A stretch of 64,000 nucleotides of DNA from contig NZ_JAOQJI010000018.1 of the NCBI RefSeq assembly GCF_025567125.1, positions 6,069 to 70,068 on the forward strand, given 5' to 3'. The notes under the pieces are model-generated. The model was not told the origin of the DNA. It saw nothing but the letters and a program-made list of their open reading frames with translations, and ran no database searches. How positions within the stretch are numbered: position 1 is the first letter of the stretch; the number at the start of each line of letters is the position of its first letter. Of the stretch, positions 44,081 to 53,800 are shown in pieces. This stretch comes from Phocaeicola fibrisolvens. GTDB lineage: Bacteria; Bacteroidota; Bacteroidia; Bacteroidales; Bacteroidaceae. The position numbers and the translations under genes were made by a program.

Positions 44081-44605
44081 ATGATTACAGTTTATTTGGC
44101 CCGTCATGGACAGACGGAGGAGAATTTGAGTCGGATTTTTCAGGGGCATTTACCTGGTACATTGACGGAAGAAGGCAAACAGCAGGCCGTGGAACTGGGG
44201 CAGACCTTGCGTGAGATTCCGTTGGATGCCGTGGTGAGCAGCGACTTGCAGCGGGTGGTGGATACGGTACGGCTGGCCGTGGGCGACCGGCACCTGCCGT
44301 GGCAGCAGACGACTTTGCTGCGGGAAATCGACTGGGGACCGTGGACCGGACTGACGGTGGGGAGTGTGGATTTGAGTCATCCGCCTGCCGGGGTAGAGAC
44401 CCCTCAGATGTTGTACGACCGTGCGGGAACTTTTCTGGAGTATCTGTGGCAGCATTATGACGGCCAGCGGGTGCTGGTCGTGGCGCACGGGCAAATCAAC
44501 CGCTGCCTGGAGGCCCGGATGAAAGGGGTAGCATTGGACGACCTTCGCACGATTCCCTTGATGAAAAATGCGGAATTCCACCGTTATGAACTGGCGGGTG
44601 AGTAA
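44081..44605 (+). CDS. Histidine phosphatase / phosphoglycerate mutase-like protein
   Basis: The ATG at 44081 gives MITVYLARHGQTEENLSRIF; a longer frame from 44009 would start inside the promoter. The 174-residue protein has the RHG motif with the catalytic His (LARHGQTEEN), SSDLQRVVDT, the glutamate region LLREIDWGPWTG, and the second His in VVAHGQINR. It is a cofactor-independent-looking branch of the dPGM phosphatase family, acting on a small phosphoester that cannot be named. It is read alone, against its neighbours. Confidence 0.92.
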   Translation: MITVYLARHGQTEENLSRIFQGHLPGTLTEEGKQQAVELGQTLREIPLDAVVSSDLQRVVDTVRLAVGDRHLPWQQTTLLREIDWGPWTGLTVGSVDLSHPPAGVETPQMLYDRAGTFLEYLWQHYDGQRVLVVAHGQINRCLEARMKGVALDDLRTIPLMKNAEFHRYELAGE

Positions 44606-44652
44606 ATAAAAACGGCAAGGAGCAGTCGTAGACCGCAGCTTGCCGTCATTTT
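44606..44652. terminator. Bidirectional terminator between the mutase gene and pyrH
   Basis: ACGGCAAG (44612-44619) pairs with CTTGCCGT (44639-44646), with AAAA before and CATTTT after. Confidence 0.75.
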
Positions 44653-44677
44653 ATAGAATAGAAAAGGGTTGGGATAA

Positions 44678-45388
44678 TCAGTTGTGTACCAGTGTACCGA
44701 TATTTTCGCCCGACATCACTTTCTTCAGGTTGCCTACGGTATCCATATCGAATACAATAATCGGCAGGTTGTTTTCCTTGCACATGCAGGTAGCGGTCAG
44801 GTCCATTACCTTCAGGCCGCGTGCCAGTACTTCATCGTACGTAATGTCATCGAACTTCGTGGCTGTCGGGTCTTTTTCCGGGTCGGCTGTATAGATACCG
44901 TCTACGCGGGTACCTTTCAGCATGACGTCGGCTTCGATTTCAATGCCTCTCAGTGACGAACCGGTGTCGGTGGTAAAGAACGGATTTCCGGTACCGGCCG
45001 ACATAATGACTACTTCCCCGTTTTCCATGGCCTCAATGGCTTTCCATTTGGTATAGAATTCACCAATCGGTTCCATGCGGATAGCCGTCAGTACACGTGC
45101 CTTTACGCCGGCAGCCACCAAAGCTGAGCTTAGTCCCAAGCTGTTGATAACCGTAGCCAGCATACCCATCTGGTCACCTTTCACGCGGTCAAAGCCTTTT
45201 CCGGCTCCCGACAATCCGCGGAAAATGTTACCGCCACCGATGACGATGCCAATCTGTACGCCCATGTCATGGATTTCCTTGATTTGCTGTGCATATTCGC
45301 CCAGCCTTTTTTCGTCAATACCGTATTTTTTTTCTCCCATGAGGCTTTCGCCGCTGAGTTTTAACAGAATGCGTTTGAATTTTGCCAT
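44678..45388 (-). CDS. pyrH: Uridylate kinase
   Basis: The ATG at 45388 gives MAKFKRILLKLSGESLMG, the family N-terminus, and 236 residues; a frame extension from 45418 is not needed. The amino-acid-kinase fold shows GIVIGGGNIFRG, GNPFFTTDTGSSLRGIE (quoted by GNPFFTTDT) and VDGIYTADPEKDP. It phosphorylates UMP to UDP. TAACTTTG on the minus strand (45416-45423) is a likely -7 box. Confidence 0.97.
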   Translation of the reverse strand: MAKFKRILLKLSGESLMGEKKYGIDEKRLGEYAQQIKEIHDMGVQIGIVIGGGNIFRGLSGAGKGFDRVKGDQMGMLATVINSLGLSSALVAAGVKARVLTAIRMEPIGEFYTKWKAIEAMENGEVVIMSAGTGNPFFTTDTGSSLRGIEIEADVMLKGTRVDGIYTADPEKDPTATKFDDITYDEVLARGLKVMDLTATCMCKENNLPIIVFDMDTVGNLKKVMSGENIGTLVHN

Positions 45389-45415
45389 AATCGTAGTTGT
45401 TTTATTAGTTTGTAG

Positions 45416-45423
45416 CAAAGTTA
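45416..45423 (-). promoter_or_regulatory. Likely -7 box of pyrH
   Basis: The minus strand reads TAACTTTG, 27 nt upstream of the start codon. No clear -33 box. Confidence 0.5.
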
Positions 45424-45460
45424 GTAATAATTTCGGATATCTTCCGCTTTGCGAAAAAAA

Positions 45461-46777
45461 CTATGACAGGGTGTGTAAATCTGTGATTCTCTTCCGGTAA
45501 AGGATGATTCCTTGTACGATACCCCGCAGACTCAGGTAGACAATGAAAGCCATCCAGAGTGCATGGTTTCCTAATGTGTCGTGCAGACTGTAGTAAAGGA
45601 GGAAGAAACTGGCCGAGGCAATCCACATGGCACGCAGCATGAGGCGGGTGGCTGTGGCCCCGATGCAGATACCGTCGAGCAGAAAAGCCGAGAATCCAGC
45701 CAGCGGAATGGCCAGTACCCAGTAAATGTATTCTCCGGACGCGGCAATGACAGTCGCGTCGTCGGTCAACAGGTTGAGAAAACCTTTTCCTCCCAGTCCG
45801 TAGAGCAAGGTAAACAGCAGGGAGAGTGAGATGCCCCATTTGAAAAGATGTTTTACGGTTAGTGTCAGTGCCTTGTGGTTCCGGGCTCCGATGTATTTCC
45901 CGCTCAGCGCTTCTCCAGCGTAGGCAAATCCATCCATGAAATACGAAAAGAGGGTGAACAGTTGCATGAGCAAGGCATTGACGGCCAGTACCACATCGCC
46001 GTATGCGGCCCCCGTGGAGGTGAAAAAAACAGTTACGGCAATCAGGCAGAGCGTACGGAAGAAGATGTCTCGGTTCACCTGAAAGAAACGTTTCATTTCG
46101 GTTCGGTCGAACAAACCTTTCTGGTGCAGGTACTTTCGTAGCGGACGATAGTAGACAAGCCAGAGCAGGCAGGCCATTCCCAGTCCCGCATATTGTGCTA
46201 CAAGGGTGCCGAGGGCCACACCTTCCACTTTCATGCCGAGGGAGAAGACGAAAAATAGACTGGCGGCAATGTTGACAATATTCTGGGTGAGGGCGATGAA
46301 CATCGGGAAACGGGAGTTCTGCATGCCGATGTACCAGCCGGTAAAGCCGTAGAGTCCCAGCGTGGCCGGAGCTCCCCAGATGCAGATATGGAAATAGAGC
46401 GTGGCCAATTTTTCCACCTCCTCACTGGTGTCCATGAAGATAAAAGCCAGGCTGCGGATGGGGAATTGCAAGATCAGCAGGGCAAGGGCCAGTAGCAGAC
46501 TGATGCTCAGCGAGCGGAGCAGGATTCGGGTAGATTCCTGCAAGTCGTGTCGGCCGTAGGCTTGGGCAGTGAGTCCTCCCGTTCCCATGCGGAGGAAGCC
46601 GAAGAGCCAGTAAATCATATTGAACAGCATGCCTCCCACAGCGATGGCTCCGATGTAGGAAGCTGCTCCCAGATGGCCTACAATGCTGACGTCAATCAAT
46701 CCCAGCAGGGGGACGGTGATGTTGGAAACGATGGAGGGCAGGGCAATGTGCAGAATCTGTCTGTCGGTCGTCTTCAT
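45461..46777 (-). CDS. MATE-family efflux transporter
   Basis: The 438-residue protein has about 12 membrane helices in two bundles. LPSIVSNITVPLLGLIDVSIVGHLG, quoted by LIDVSIVGHLG, and GFLRMGTGGLTAQAYG are typical of the DinF branch of MATE transporters. It exports drugs or metabolites by Na+ or H+ exchange. Its start overlaps the birA stop by 4 nt, so it is the last gene of a yraN-birA-MATE operon. Confidence 0.95.
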   Translation of the reverse strand: MKTTDRQILHIALPSIVSNITVPLLGLIDVSIVGHLGAASYIGAIAVGGMLFNMIYWLFGFLRMGTGGLTAQAYGRHDLQESTRILLRSLSISLLLALALLILQFPIRSLAFIFMDTSEEVEKLATLYFHICIWGAPATLGLYGFTGWYIGMQNSRFPMFIALTQNIVNIAASLFFVFSLGMKVEGVALGTLVAQYAGLGMACLLWLVYYRPLRKYLHQKGLFDRTEMKRFFQVNRDIFFRTLCLIAVTVFFTSTGAAYGDVVLAVNALLMQLFTLFSYFMDGFAYAGEALSGKYIGARNHKALTLTVKHLFKWGISLSLLFTLLYGLGGKGFLNLLTDDATVIAASGEYIYWVLAIPLAGFSAFLLDGICIGATATRLMLRAMWIASASFFLLYYSLHDTLGNHALWMAFIVYLSLRGIVQGIILYRKRITDLHTLS

Positions 46778-47511
46778 AAGATGTATTCCACTTCCTTGAA
46801 TAAATAGCCTCTTTGTTGTCCTTGCGCGTCTTCCAGTATCAGGCGTCCGCTGGGCTCGATGTCCACGATGCGTGCCTGGAACTGTCCGTCCTTGTCCTGA
46901 TACGGATGCATTCCCTCCTTGCGGTAGAGGGCTTCCTTGTAACGTGTTTCCAGTAGGTCGGTCTGTCCTTCCTTCAGCCGTTGATAATAGTAGGTAACCT
47001 TGTCCATGATTTGTGCCAGTATTTCACGGATGTCATACTGGTTGCCCGTAATCTGGCACAAGGAGATGGGGTTGGGGGCATCGCTGTAGAAGCGTTCCTG
47101 GTTCAGATTGACCCCGGTGCCCGAGATGGAACGGCTGATGTGGATACCGGTCAGGTCGTTTTCAATCAGGGTGCCGCAAATCTTTTGGTCTCTCCAGTAG
47201 ATATCGTTGGGCCATTTGATGGAGATGCCTTCCGTATAGCTGGACAGCACGTCATACAGGGCCAGGGCCGTGACTTGTGAGAGGTAGAACTGGCGGTGTG
47301 CCTCCAGAAAGTCCGGATACAGCACAAAGCTGAAGAGCAGGTTCTTGCCTGCTTCCGATTCCCAGCTGTTGCCACGCTGTCCGCGTCCGGCCGACTGGAA
47401 AGATGAATATACGCTGGTCAGTTCCGGATATGGTTGCGCATTGCAAAGGTCCGCCAAGTAGGAATTGGTAGAAGTGGTTTCTGCCAATACGATAGGTTCA
47501 GGATATTTCAT
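46774..47511 (-). CDS. birA: Biotin-protein ligase
   Basis: The 245-residue protein has the ligase core only, without the N-terminal repressor helix-turn-helix. The biotinyl-AMP loop is AGRGQRGNSW (41-50). KWPNDIYW (99-106) and KICGTLIEN (110-118, catalytic Lys) follow, and a small C-terminal beta domain ends the protein. It attaches biotin to carboxyl-carrier proteins. It is 17 nt after yraN. Confidence 0.95.
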   Translation of the reverse strand: MKYPEPIVLAETTSTNSYLADLCNAQPYPELTSVYSSFQSAGRGQRGNSWESEAGKNLLFSFVLYPDFLEAHRQFYLSQVTALALYDVLSSYTEGISIKWPNDIYWRDQKICGTLIENDLTGIHISRSISGTGVNLNQERFYSDAPNPISLCQITGNQYDIREILAQIMDKVTYYYQRLKEGQTDLLETRYKEALYRKEGMHPYQDKDGQFQARIVDIEPSGRLILEDAQGQQRGYLFKEVEYIL

Positions 47512-47528
47512 GAGTCTTTATGCATTAA

Positions 47529-47897
47529 TTAGTTCCACACAGGAGGGAAGAAAGCCTCTTCGATGTGTTCAATCTGGAAAGGAGGCTGCATTCCCACCAC
47601 GGTAATGAGGTCGAAGCGGACGGGAAGGTCGAGGGCGAATTTCCGGACATACGCATCGGCAGAAGCCACGATACTCCGTATTTTCCGGTTGTCCACCGCT
47701 TCTTCCGGATGGCCGAAACGGTTGTCCCTTCTGGTTTTCACTTCCACAATGACTAAGGTACCGTCTTTTTGGGCCACGATGTCCAAATCCCGGTGTCCGG
47801 AATGCCAGTCCCGGTGTCTGATTTCATATCCTTTTTCAGTCAGATAAGCCACTGCGGCAGCTTCTCCTTCTTTTCCCAGTTCATTATGTAGTGCCAT
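47529..47897 (-). CDS. yraN: YraN-family (UPF0102) nuclease-like protein
   Basis: The ATG at 47897 gives MALHNELGKEGEAAAVAYL and 122 residues; a longer frame from 47924 adds a basic tail that is not conserved. The restriction-endonuclease-like core is seen in GHRDLDIVAQKDGTLVIVEVKTR, with the D...E.K motif in DLDIV and VEVKTR. The function is not firmly known. First gene of the yraN-birA-MATE operon and divergent from the gene at 47970. Confidence 0.92.
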   Translation of the reverse strand: MALHNELGKEGEAAAVAYLTEKGYEIRHRDWHSGHRDLDIVAQKDGTLVIVEVKTRRDNRFGHPEEAVDNRKIRSIVASADAYVRKFALDLPVRFDLITVVGMQPPFQIEHIEEAFFPPVWN

Positions 47898-47953
47898 TTT
47901 CCGCTTTTTTGCAAAAATACGCATTTTTATGCTTCAATTTTAACGGAATACGC

Positions 47954-47961
47954 TAATTTTG
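47954..47961 (+). promoter_or_regulatory. -7 box of the small-protein/tadA operon
   Basis: TAATTTTG fits TAnnTTTG, only 8 nt before the ATG at 47970. Confidence 0.5.
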
Positions 47962-47969
47962 CAGGACAA

Positions 47970-48203
47970 ATGGTAAATAGCGGGAAAAAAAGAAAGAAAG
48001 TGCCAGTTAGCAATCCTCCCCGTCGTCAGCGGATGGTTTGCTTGATGAGCGAAGAAGAGGTGCGGATTGTGGACCGTTATCTGGAAAAATACCAGATAAC
48101 CAACAAGGCACGCTGGCTTCGCGAGACGGTCTTGTCTTTTATCCATCAGAATATGGAAGATGATTATCCCACGCTTTTCAAGGAACATGATATGCGCAGA
48201 TAA
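47970..48203 (+). CDS. Small conserved-looking basic protein, ribbon-helix-helix-like
   Basis: The 77-residue protein has a basic N-terminus (MVNSGKKRKKVPVSNPPRRQR). It is followed by RMVCLMSEEEVRIVDRYLEKYQ and NKARWLRETVLSFIHQN. A beta strand followed by two helices is the layout of ribbon-helix-helix DNA-binding proteins, but I cannot confirm the family. If the TAATTTTG box is used, the transcript is almost leaderless. Met22 or Met26 are alternative starts. It ends 4 nt before tadA. Confidence 0.65.
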   Translation: MVNSGKKRKKVPVSNPPRRQRMVCLMSEEEVRIVDRYLEKYQITNKARWLRETVLSFIHQNMEDDYPTLFKEHDMRR

Positions 48204-48207
48204 ACCG

Positions 48208-48642
48208 ATGGCAGACGATTCTTTTTACATGAAACAAGCACTGGCTGAGGCTGTACGGGCCGCAGACAGGGGAGAGGTACCTGTAGGGGCTGTGGTGGTC
48301 TGCCGGGACCGCATCATTGCGCGTGCGCATAACCTGACCGAGACCTTGCACGATGTGACGGCTCATGCGGAAATGCAGGCGGTGACGGCGGCGGCCAATG
48401 CATTGGGGGCGAAATACCTGAATGATTGTACGTTGTATGTCACGGTGGAACCCTGCGTGATGTGCGCAGGAGCGATTGCCTGGGCACAAGTAGGTCGTCT
48501 TGTGTTCGGGGCGGAAGACGAGAAAAGAGGTTACCAGCGGTATGCGCCGCAAGCCTTGCATCCTAAGACGGTAGTCGTGAAAGGAGTGTTGTCCGACGAG
48601 TGTGCCGGACTGATGAAAGACTTCTTCCGGAAAAGAAGATGA
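48208..48642 (+). CDS. tadA: tRNA adenosine(34) deaminase
   Basis: The ATG at 48208 gives MADDSFYMKQALAEAVRAA and 144 residues; an in-frame extension from 48160 overlaps the previous gene and is not needed. The zinc deaminase site is HAE (53-55) and PCVMCAG (82-88). It converts A34 to inosine in tRNA-Arg. It forms an operon with the small gene upstream. Confidence 0.95.
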   Translation: MADDSFYMKQALAEAVRAADRGEVPVGAVVVCRDRIIARAHNLTETLHDVTAHAEMQAVTAAANALGAKYLNDCTLYVTVEPCVMCAGAIAWAQVGRLVFGAEDEKRGYQRYAPQALHPKTVVVKGVLSDECAGLMKDFFRKRR

Positions 48643-48648
48643 AATGTT

Positions 48649-48927
48649 TTATTTGATTTCTTCAAAATCCACGTATTCTCCTTCTTCTTTGTCAAAAATC
48701 TTTTTCCGTCGTCGTACGGAGGTATTTCCTTCGTTGGAATAAGCATCGAAGGAATCTTCCTGTGGCTGACTGGAACTGGAGGTATAAGTGGTCCGTTGGG
48801 CAGAGCCGTTGCGTTGCATGCGTCGTTTGAATCCGAATATCATGCCGATGACTCTGGACAGGATGAAGAGTCCGATGAGCAGGACAACCAGTATGATGAA
48901 AAATATAAAGCCTAGAATATGGAACAT
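48649..48927 (-). CDS. DUF4834-type small membrane protein
   Basis: The 92-residue protein has one N-terminal membrane helix (about 3-27, ILGFIFFIILVVLLIGLFIL). A basic segment FGFKRRMQR, a Ser/Gln-rich linker and a C-terminal block GNTSVRRRKKIFDKEEGEYVDFEEIK, quoted by KKIFDKEEGEYVDFEEI, follow. This is how I know DUF4834 proteins of Bacteroidetes; their function is unknown. It is the third gene after psd and pssA. Confidence 0.8.
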   Translation of the reverse strand: MFHILGFIFFIILVVLLIGLFILSRVIGMIFGFKRRMQRNGSAQRTTYTSSSSQPQEDSFDAYSNEGNTSVRRRKKIFDKEEGEYVDFEEIK

Positions 48928-48980
48928 TTTCTTTCGTTTTTAATTTAGATGGAACAAAAAACGTGCCACAATTTCCCCAT

Positions 48981-49685
48981 CTATTTTTTGCGTGTCAGTA
49001 AGGATAAAAGAATGTACCATACGATGACAGCTGCGAATCCGCTCAACTGGAAGATAATCAGCAGTGGAATGCTGACAATCAGGAAGATATAACTTATCTT
49101 GTTGTGTCCCCATGACAAATCTTTAAACTTCAGGGAGAACATGGGCAGTTCGGCTACCAGCAACAATGACATGACAATTACCAGGATGAAGAGGTACAGG
49201 GCATTGAAGCTGTCGGAAATAAGAAAATCGTGTGCCCCTACGGTCAGTGAGCCCCAGAACAAGGCGTTGGCAGGGGTTGGCATGCCGATGAACGAGCTGG
49301 TCTGACGTTCGTCCAGGTTGAATTTAGCCAGTCGGAGGGCAGAAAATACAGCAATCAGAAAGGCCGTGTAGGGCATGAGTCCCGATAACGGAAGGAGAAA
49401 ATCCGGATAATGCACCTCCTTGAACAGGGAGAAAGCAATGGCGGCCGGAGCCAGTCCGAAGGTAATGTCATCGGCCAGCGAGTCCAGCTCTTTCCCGATG
49501 GGAGAGGATACATGCAACAGACGGGCTGTCATTCCGTCGAAGAAATCGAACACCGCTCCCAGTACGATGAAAAGCAGTGCCCATTCGTATTTGCTATGAA
49601 AAGCCATGTAACAGGCTATGCATCCACAAAACAGATTACAACTGGTAATCGTGTTAGGAATATTTCGGATAATCGCGTGAGCCAT
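48981..49685 (-). CDS. pssA: CDP-diacylglycerol-serine O-phosphatidyltransferase
   Basis: The 234-residue membrane protein has the CDP-alcohol phosphatidyltransferase motif D47-FF-D50-G51-MT-A54-R55 ... G64 ... D68 ... D72, with all family residues present. About six to eight hydrophobic segments. It makes phosphatidylserine, the precursor used by the decarboxylase encoded 35 nt upstream. The pair forms the phosphatidylethanolamine pathway. Confidence 0.95.
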   Translation of the reverse strand: MAHAIIRNIPNTITSCNLFCGCIACYMAFHSKYEWALLFIVLGAVFDFFDGMTARLLHVSSPIGKELDSLADDITFGLAPAAIAFSLFKEVHYPDFLLPLSGLMPYTAFLIAVFSALRLAKFNLDERQTSSFIGMPTPANALFWGSLTVGAHDFLISDSFNALYLFILVIVMSLLLVAELPMFSLKFKDLSWGHNKISYIFLIVSIPLLIIFQLSGFAAVIVWYILLSLLTRKK

Positions 49686-49720
49686 GATGCTATATAAATA
49701 AGGTATATACTATTTTTTGA

Positions 49721-50416
49721 TTAGGGCAAACGGGCAATCACTGTTTCATTGCCGGTTGTTTTCTGTCCCATAGTCACACAGACTTCTGTACCTAATGGCA
49801 GATACACATCCACCCGCGACCCGAATTTGATGAATCCCATGTGTTCGTCAATGTAACAATCCTCTCCCGGTACCGCATAAGTGACAATGCGTCGCGCCAC
49901 CGCACCCGCAATCTGACGGGCCATGACGGTATGGCCTTCCGGTGTATCGATAACGACCATTGAACGTTCGTTTTCCGTGCTGGCTTTCGGAAGCCAGGCT
50001 TTCATGAAGCGTCCGTTATGATGGTCTACATGCTTCACCACTCCATCTACTGGATACCAGTTGGCATGTACGTTGGTGATGTCCATAAAGATGGAAATCA
50101 TCAGGCGGCGGTCATGGAAGTATTCATATTCATCCACTTCTTCAATGACTACTACACGTCCGTCGGCCGGTGCCACTACCATTTTTTCCGTGTCACCTTT
50201 GAACAAGCGTATCGGACAACGGAAGAAATTAACCATCAGTCCATAGACAATGAGGCTTGCAATAGCTACTATATAGAATGGTATCTTACACTCAATTCCC
50301 CAATACAAAGCGGTATTTATAAGGAGTAATAAGATTGCACCGGTAATCAGAATGTGAGTTCCTTCGTGATGGAGGCGGATTTTTTTAAGTTTCTTTATTC
50401 TGTTCATTCGGGTCAT
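49721..50416 (-). CDS. psd: Phosphatidylserine decarboxylase, short (archaeal-type) form
   Basis: The 231-residue protein has a hydrophobic N-terminal hairpin (about 20-65). The decarboxylase core has VVAPADGRVVVIEEV, MDITNVHANWYPVDG and the self-cleavage site in GFIKFGSRVDVYLP, where Gly199-Ser200 yields the pyruvoyl group. Short PSDs of this kind have GS rather than LGST. It makes phosphatidylethanolamine. The start could also be Met4 (50407). Confidence 0.95.
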   Translation of the reverse strand: MTRMNRIKKLKKIRLHHEGTHILITGAILLLLINTALYWGIECKIPFYIVAIASLIVYGLMVNFFRCPIRLFKGDTEKMVVAPADGRVVVIEEVDEYEYFHDRRLMISIFMDITNVHANWYPVDGVVKHVDHHNGRFMKAWLPKASTENERSMVVIDTPEGHTVMARQIAGAVARRIVTYAVPGEDCYIDEHMGFIKFGSRVDVYLPLGTEVCVTMGQKTTGNETVIARLP

Positions 50417-50866
50417 AACAAAGTTGAATGTTTTTATCGTGCGAAGATAGGGCTATTTTAAGAACTCTGCAAATAATAGAATCAGAAAAACGTGTAGAAG
50501 GTGGGATTTCCTCTTTCTTAAAAGAGAAAAAAGATGATTTAAACCTCTTTTATAAACCTTGTAGAAAACATAAAAGTACTTGGATTGGAATATATGAGCG
50601 TTTCCTTGGAACAATTCAGTATAGATTGTGGACGCTTAAACATTTTGGAAATAGATAAAAGTTAATGTAATAAAATATGTTTTGTAGCCTTTTGTTTTTT
50701 ATATTTCATTGAGAATTAATTGTTTTGTAATAGATGCGTTCTTATGTATACCTTTTGGTGAATATTTTTACCCCCTTAAATGAACTATTTTGTCCCACCT
50801 TTATATAATAAAACGGTACATTTGTGACGAAAACTTTAAAATCTAAATTTAATCTAAATTCATTGT
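50417..50866. other. A/T-rich intergenic region between psd and the third SusC gene
   Basis: 450 nt with no convincing gene; the one open frame, 50428-50658, has no family features and overlaps the psd promoter area. TTTG at 50789-50792 and TACATTTG at 50817-50824 may be the susC promoter, though the 24-nt spacer is long. Confidence 0.55.
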
Positions 50867-53800
50867 ATGCAAACCGAATTCCGAACTTTTCTATGGAGAA
50901 GGGGATTGAGCATAATGTTGTTCGTCCTGTTTTCTATGACTGCGGCTATGGCCCAGGTGCTCGTGAAGGGTACTGTGATCGATAAGGCAGGTGAAAGTGT
51001 CATTGGTGCCAGTATCCAAGTGAAAGGGACTACTCAGGGAACCATTACTGATGTGGATGGTAAGTTCTCTTTGACTGTGCCCGACAAAAAATCTGTCATT
51101 GTGGTTTCTTTTATTGGTTATGCCACGAAAGAACTCAAGGTGGATTCCTCTAAACCTATGTCTATTGTATTGGAAGAAGATACGAAGGTATTGGACGAAG
51201 TGGTGGTAGTAGGTTACCAGGAGGTGAGAAAGAAAGACTTGACCGGTTCTGTGGCCAAGGCGGATATGAAGGAATTGTTGAACACTCCGGTAGGTTCGTT
51301 CGACCAAACGTTGGGGGGACGTATTGCCGGTGTGAATGTATCTTCTAGTGAAGGTACTCCGGGTGGAACCATGAACATTGTGATTCGTGGTAATAACTCT
51401 CTGACGCAGGACAACTCTCCGTTGTATGTAATTGACGGTTTCCCGGTAGAAGATGCAACCATTGCTAGTACTATTAATCCTTCGGATATTGAATCATTGG
51501 ATATCTTGAAGGATGCATCAGCTACAGCCATTTATGGTGCTCGTGGTGCAAATGGTGTAGTCATCATTACTACAAAGAAAGGTAAGGTAGGTAAGCCTCA
51601 GTTGACATACGATGGTAGTGTGACTATGCAGCATGTGACTCGGACTATTCCGATGATGGATGCGTATGAGTTTGTAAAACTGCAAGCGGAAATGTATCCG
51701 GATGCCATGACTTCTTCTTCAGGTGGTTATTTGATGAACTACGATGGAAAGCAGTGGACGTTGGAAGATTATCGTAACATTGATCAGTATAACTGGCAGG
51801 ATGAAATTTTTCGTACAGCATGGCAGCATAGCCATAATCTACGTTTGACAGGTGGTACTGAAGGTATTCGTTACAACGCTTCTCTTTCTTATTATAATCA
51901 AGATGGTGTTTTGTTGAATTCTGGTTACGAACGTTTGCAGAGCCGTATGAATACGGTAGTTCGTCGTGGAAGATTGAACATGAGTTTGACAGCTAACTAT
52001 TCTCGTGCAATTCAGACAGGTTCTACTCCTTCTGAAACTTCTTATAGTGGTATGAATAACTTGTTCTACAGTGTATGGGGATATCGTCCGGTTACTTTCC
52101 CGAACAGACCACTTAGTTCTTTGATGGACAGTGCGATGGATGATGCCGTGGACAACAGCAACGACTATCGTTTTAACCCGATTATGTCATTGAAGAATGA
52201 ATATCGTAAAAATTATACCAACAACTTGCAGTTGAACGGTTTTGTAGAATATGAATTCATTAAAGGTTTGAAATTAAAGATTTCAGGTGGTTATACATAC
52301 GATGCACGTAAACGTGACGTATTCAATAACTCTAAAACTCGTTATGGAGGTCCTACTTCTACTGATAAAGTAAATGCTGAAGTTGTACGTAACGAACGTT
52401 TGACGTGGTTAAATGAAAATACGCTGACTTATCAGACCAACATTAAGAAAAAACATTTCTTTAATGCATTGGCTGGTGTCACGTTCCAAAATTCAGACTA
52501 CGAATATTATTCTTTCAAAACGACGCATATTCCTAACGAATCGCTCGGAATGGCCGGTATGTATGAAGGTCAAGCAAATACAACTAGTTCAAGCAAGAGT
52601 TCATGGTCAATGATGTCCTATCTGGCTCGTTTGAATTATAATTATATGTCTAAGTATTATGCAACTGTTTCCTTCCGTGCCGATGGCTCTTCTAAGTTTA
52701 GTAAAGACAATCGTTTTGGTTATTTCCCTTCTGGCTCTTTGGCATGGAGCTTTACGGAAGAGGAATTTATGAAACCTATTTCAAATGTTTTCTCTGCTGG
52801 TAAGTTGCGCTTGAGCTGGGGTTTGACTGGTAACAACCGTATTGATGAATATGACTATTATGCTCTGCTTCAGGTTCTGAAGGCAAAACAAGGTGATTAT
52901 ATATCTAATGGAAGTATTCCGAGTGGTGTGTATCCGTTTGGAGGAGATAATTCTACGGCAGGAGTTGTACCGGTATCTATTGCTAACAACAACCTGAAGT
53001 GGGAGACAACAGAACAATGGAACCTTGGTTTGGATTTGGGCTTTTTCAATGATCGCATCAATATTACGGCCGATATATATCGGAAGACAACTCGTGACTT
53101 GTTGCTGGATGCCTCTTTGCCATTGAGCTCTGGTTTCTATAGTGCGACGAAGAATATTGGTAAGGTTCGTAATGATGGTTTGGAATTGAGTTTGAGTACG
53201 GTAAACGTAAAAACAAAGAACTTTACTTGGACGACTGATTTCAATATTTCATTTAATAAGAATGAAGTGTTGGAGTTGGCTGAGAACCAGACTTCCTTAT
53301 TGACTTCTGCTACTTTTGATAAGGATTATAACTCTCAGCCGAGTTACATTGCCCGTGTAGGTTACCCGATGGGTATGATGTATGGTTATATCTATGAAGG
53401 TACTTATAAGTATGATGATTTTAATAAGTCAGGTAACAGCTACACGTTGAAGTCAAATGTACCTCATTTCACTTCGGAAAGCAATACACAACCGGGTATG
53501 CCGAAATATAAGGATTTGAATGGTGATGGTATTATTGACTCAAATGACCGTACTATTATTGGTCGTGGCTTGCCTATCCATACAGGTGGTTTTACTAACA
53601 GCTTCACTTACAAAGGCTTTGATTTGAGCGTTTTCTTCCAGTGGTCTTACGGTAACGACATCTTGAATGCCAACCGTCTGTTCTTTGAAAGTTCAAACAA
53701 CAAATCTCGTGAATTGAACCAGTATGCAAGTTATGCTAATCGTTGGACTCCTGAAAATCCGAATAGTGATATTCCGGCAGCTACTACATCTTCTTCCAAT

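Noticed and set aside
48160..48207. Longer N-terminus for tadA
   Set aside because: It overlaps the preceding gene in another frame, and the ATG at 48208 gives the normal TadA start.
50428..50658. 76-codon open frame after psd
   Set aside because: No conserved features, A/T-rich, no ribosome-binding context, and it covers the psd upstream region.
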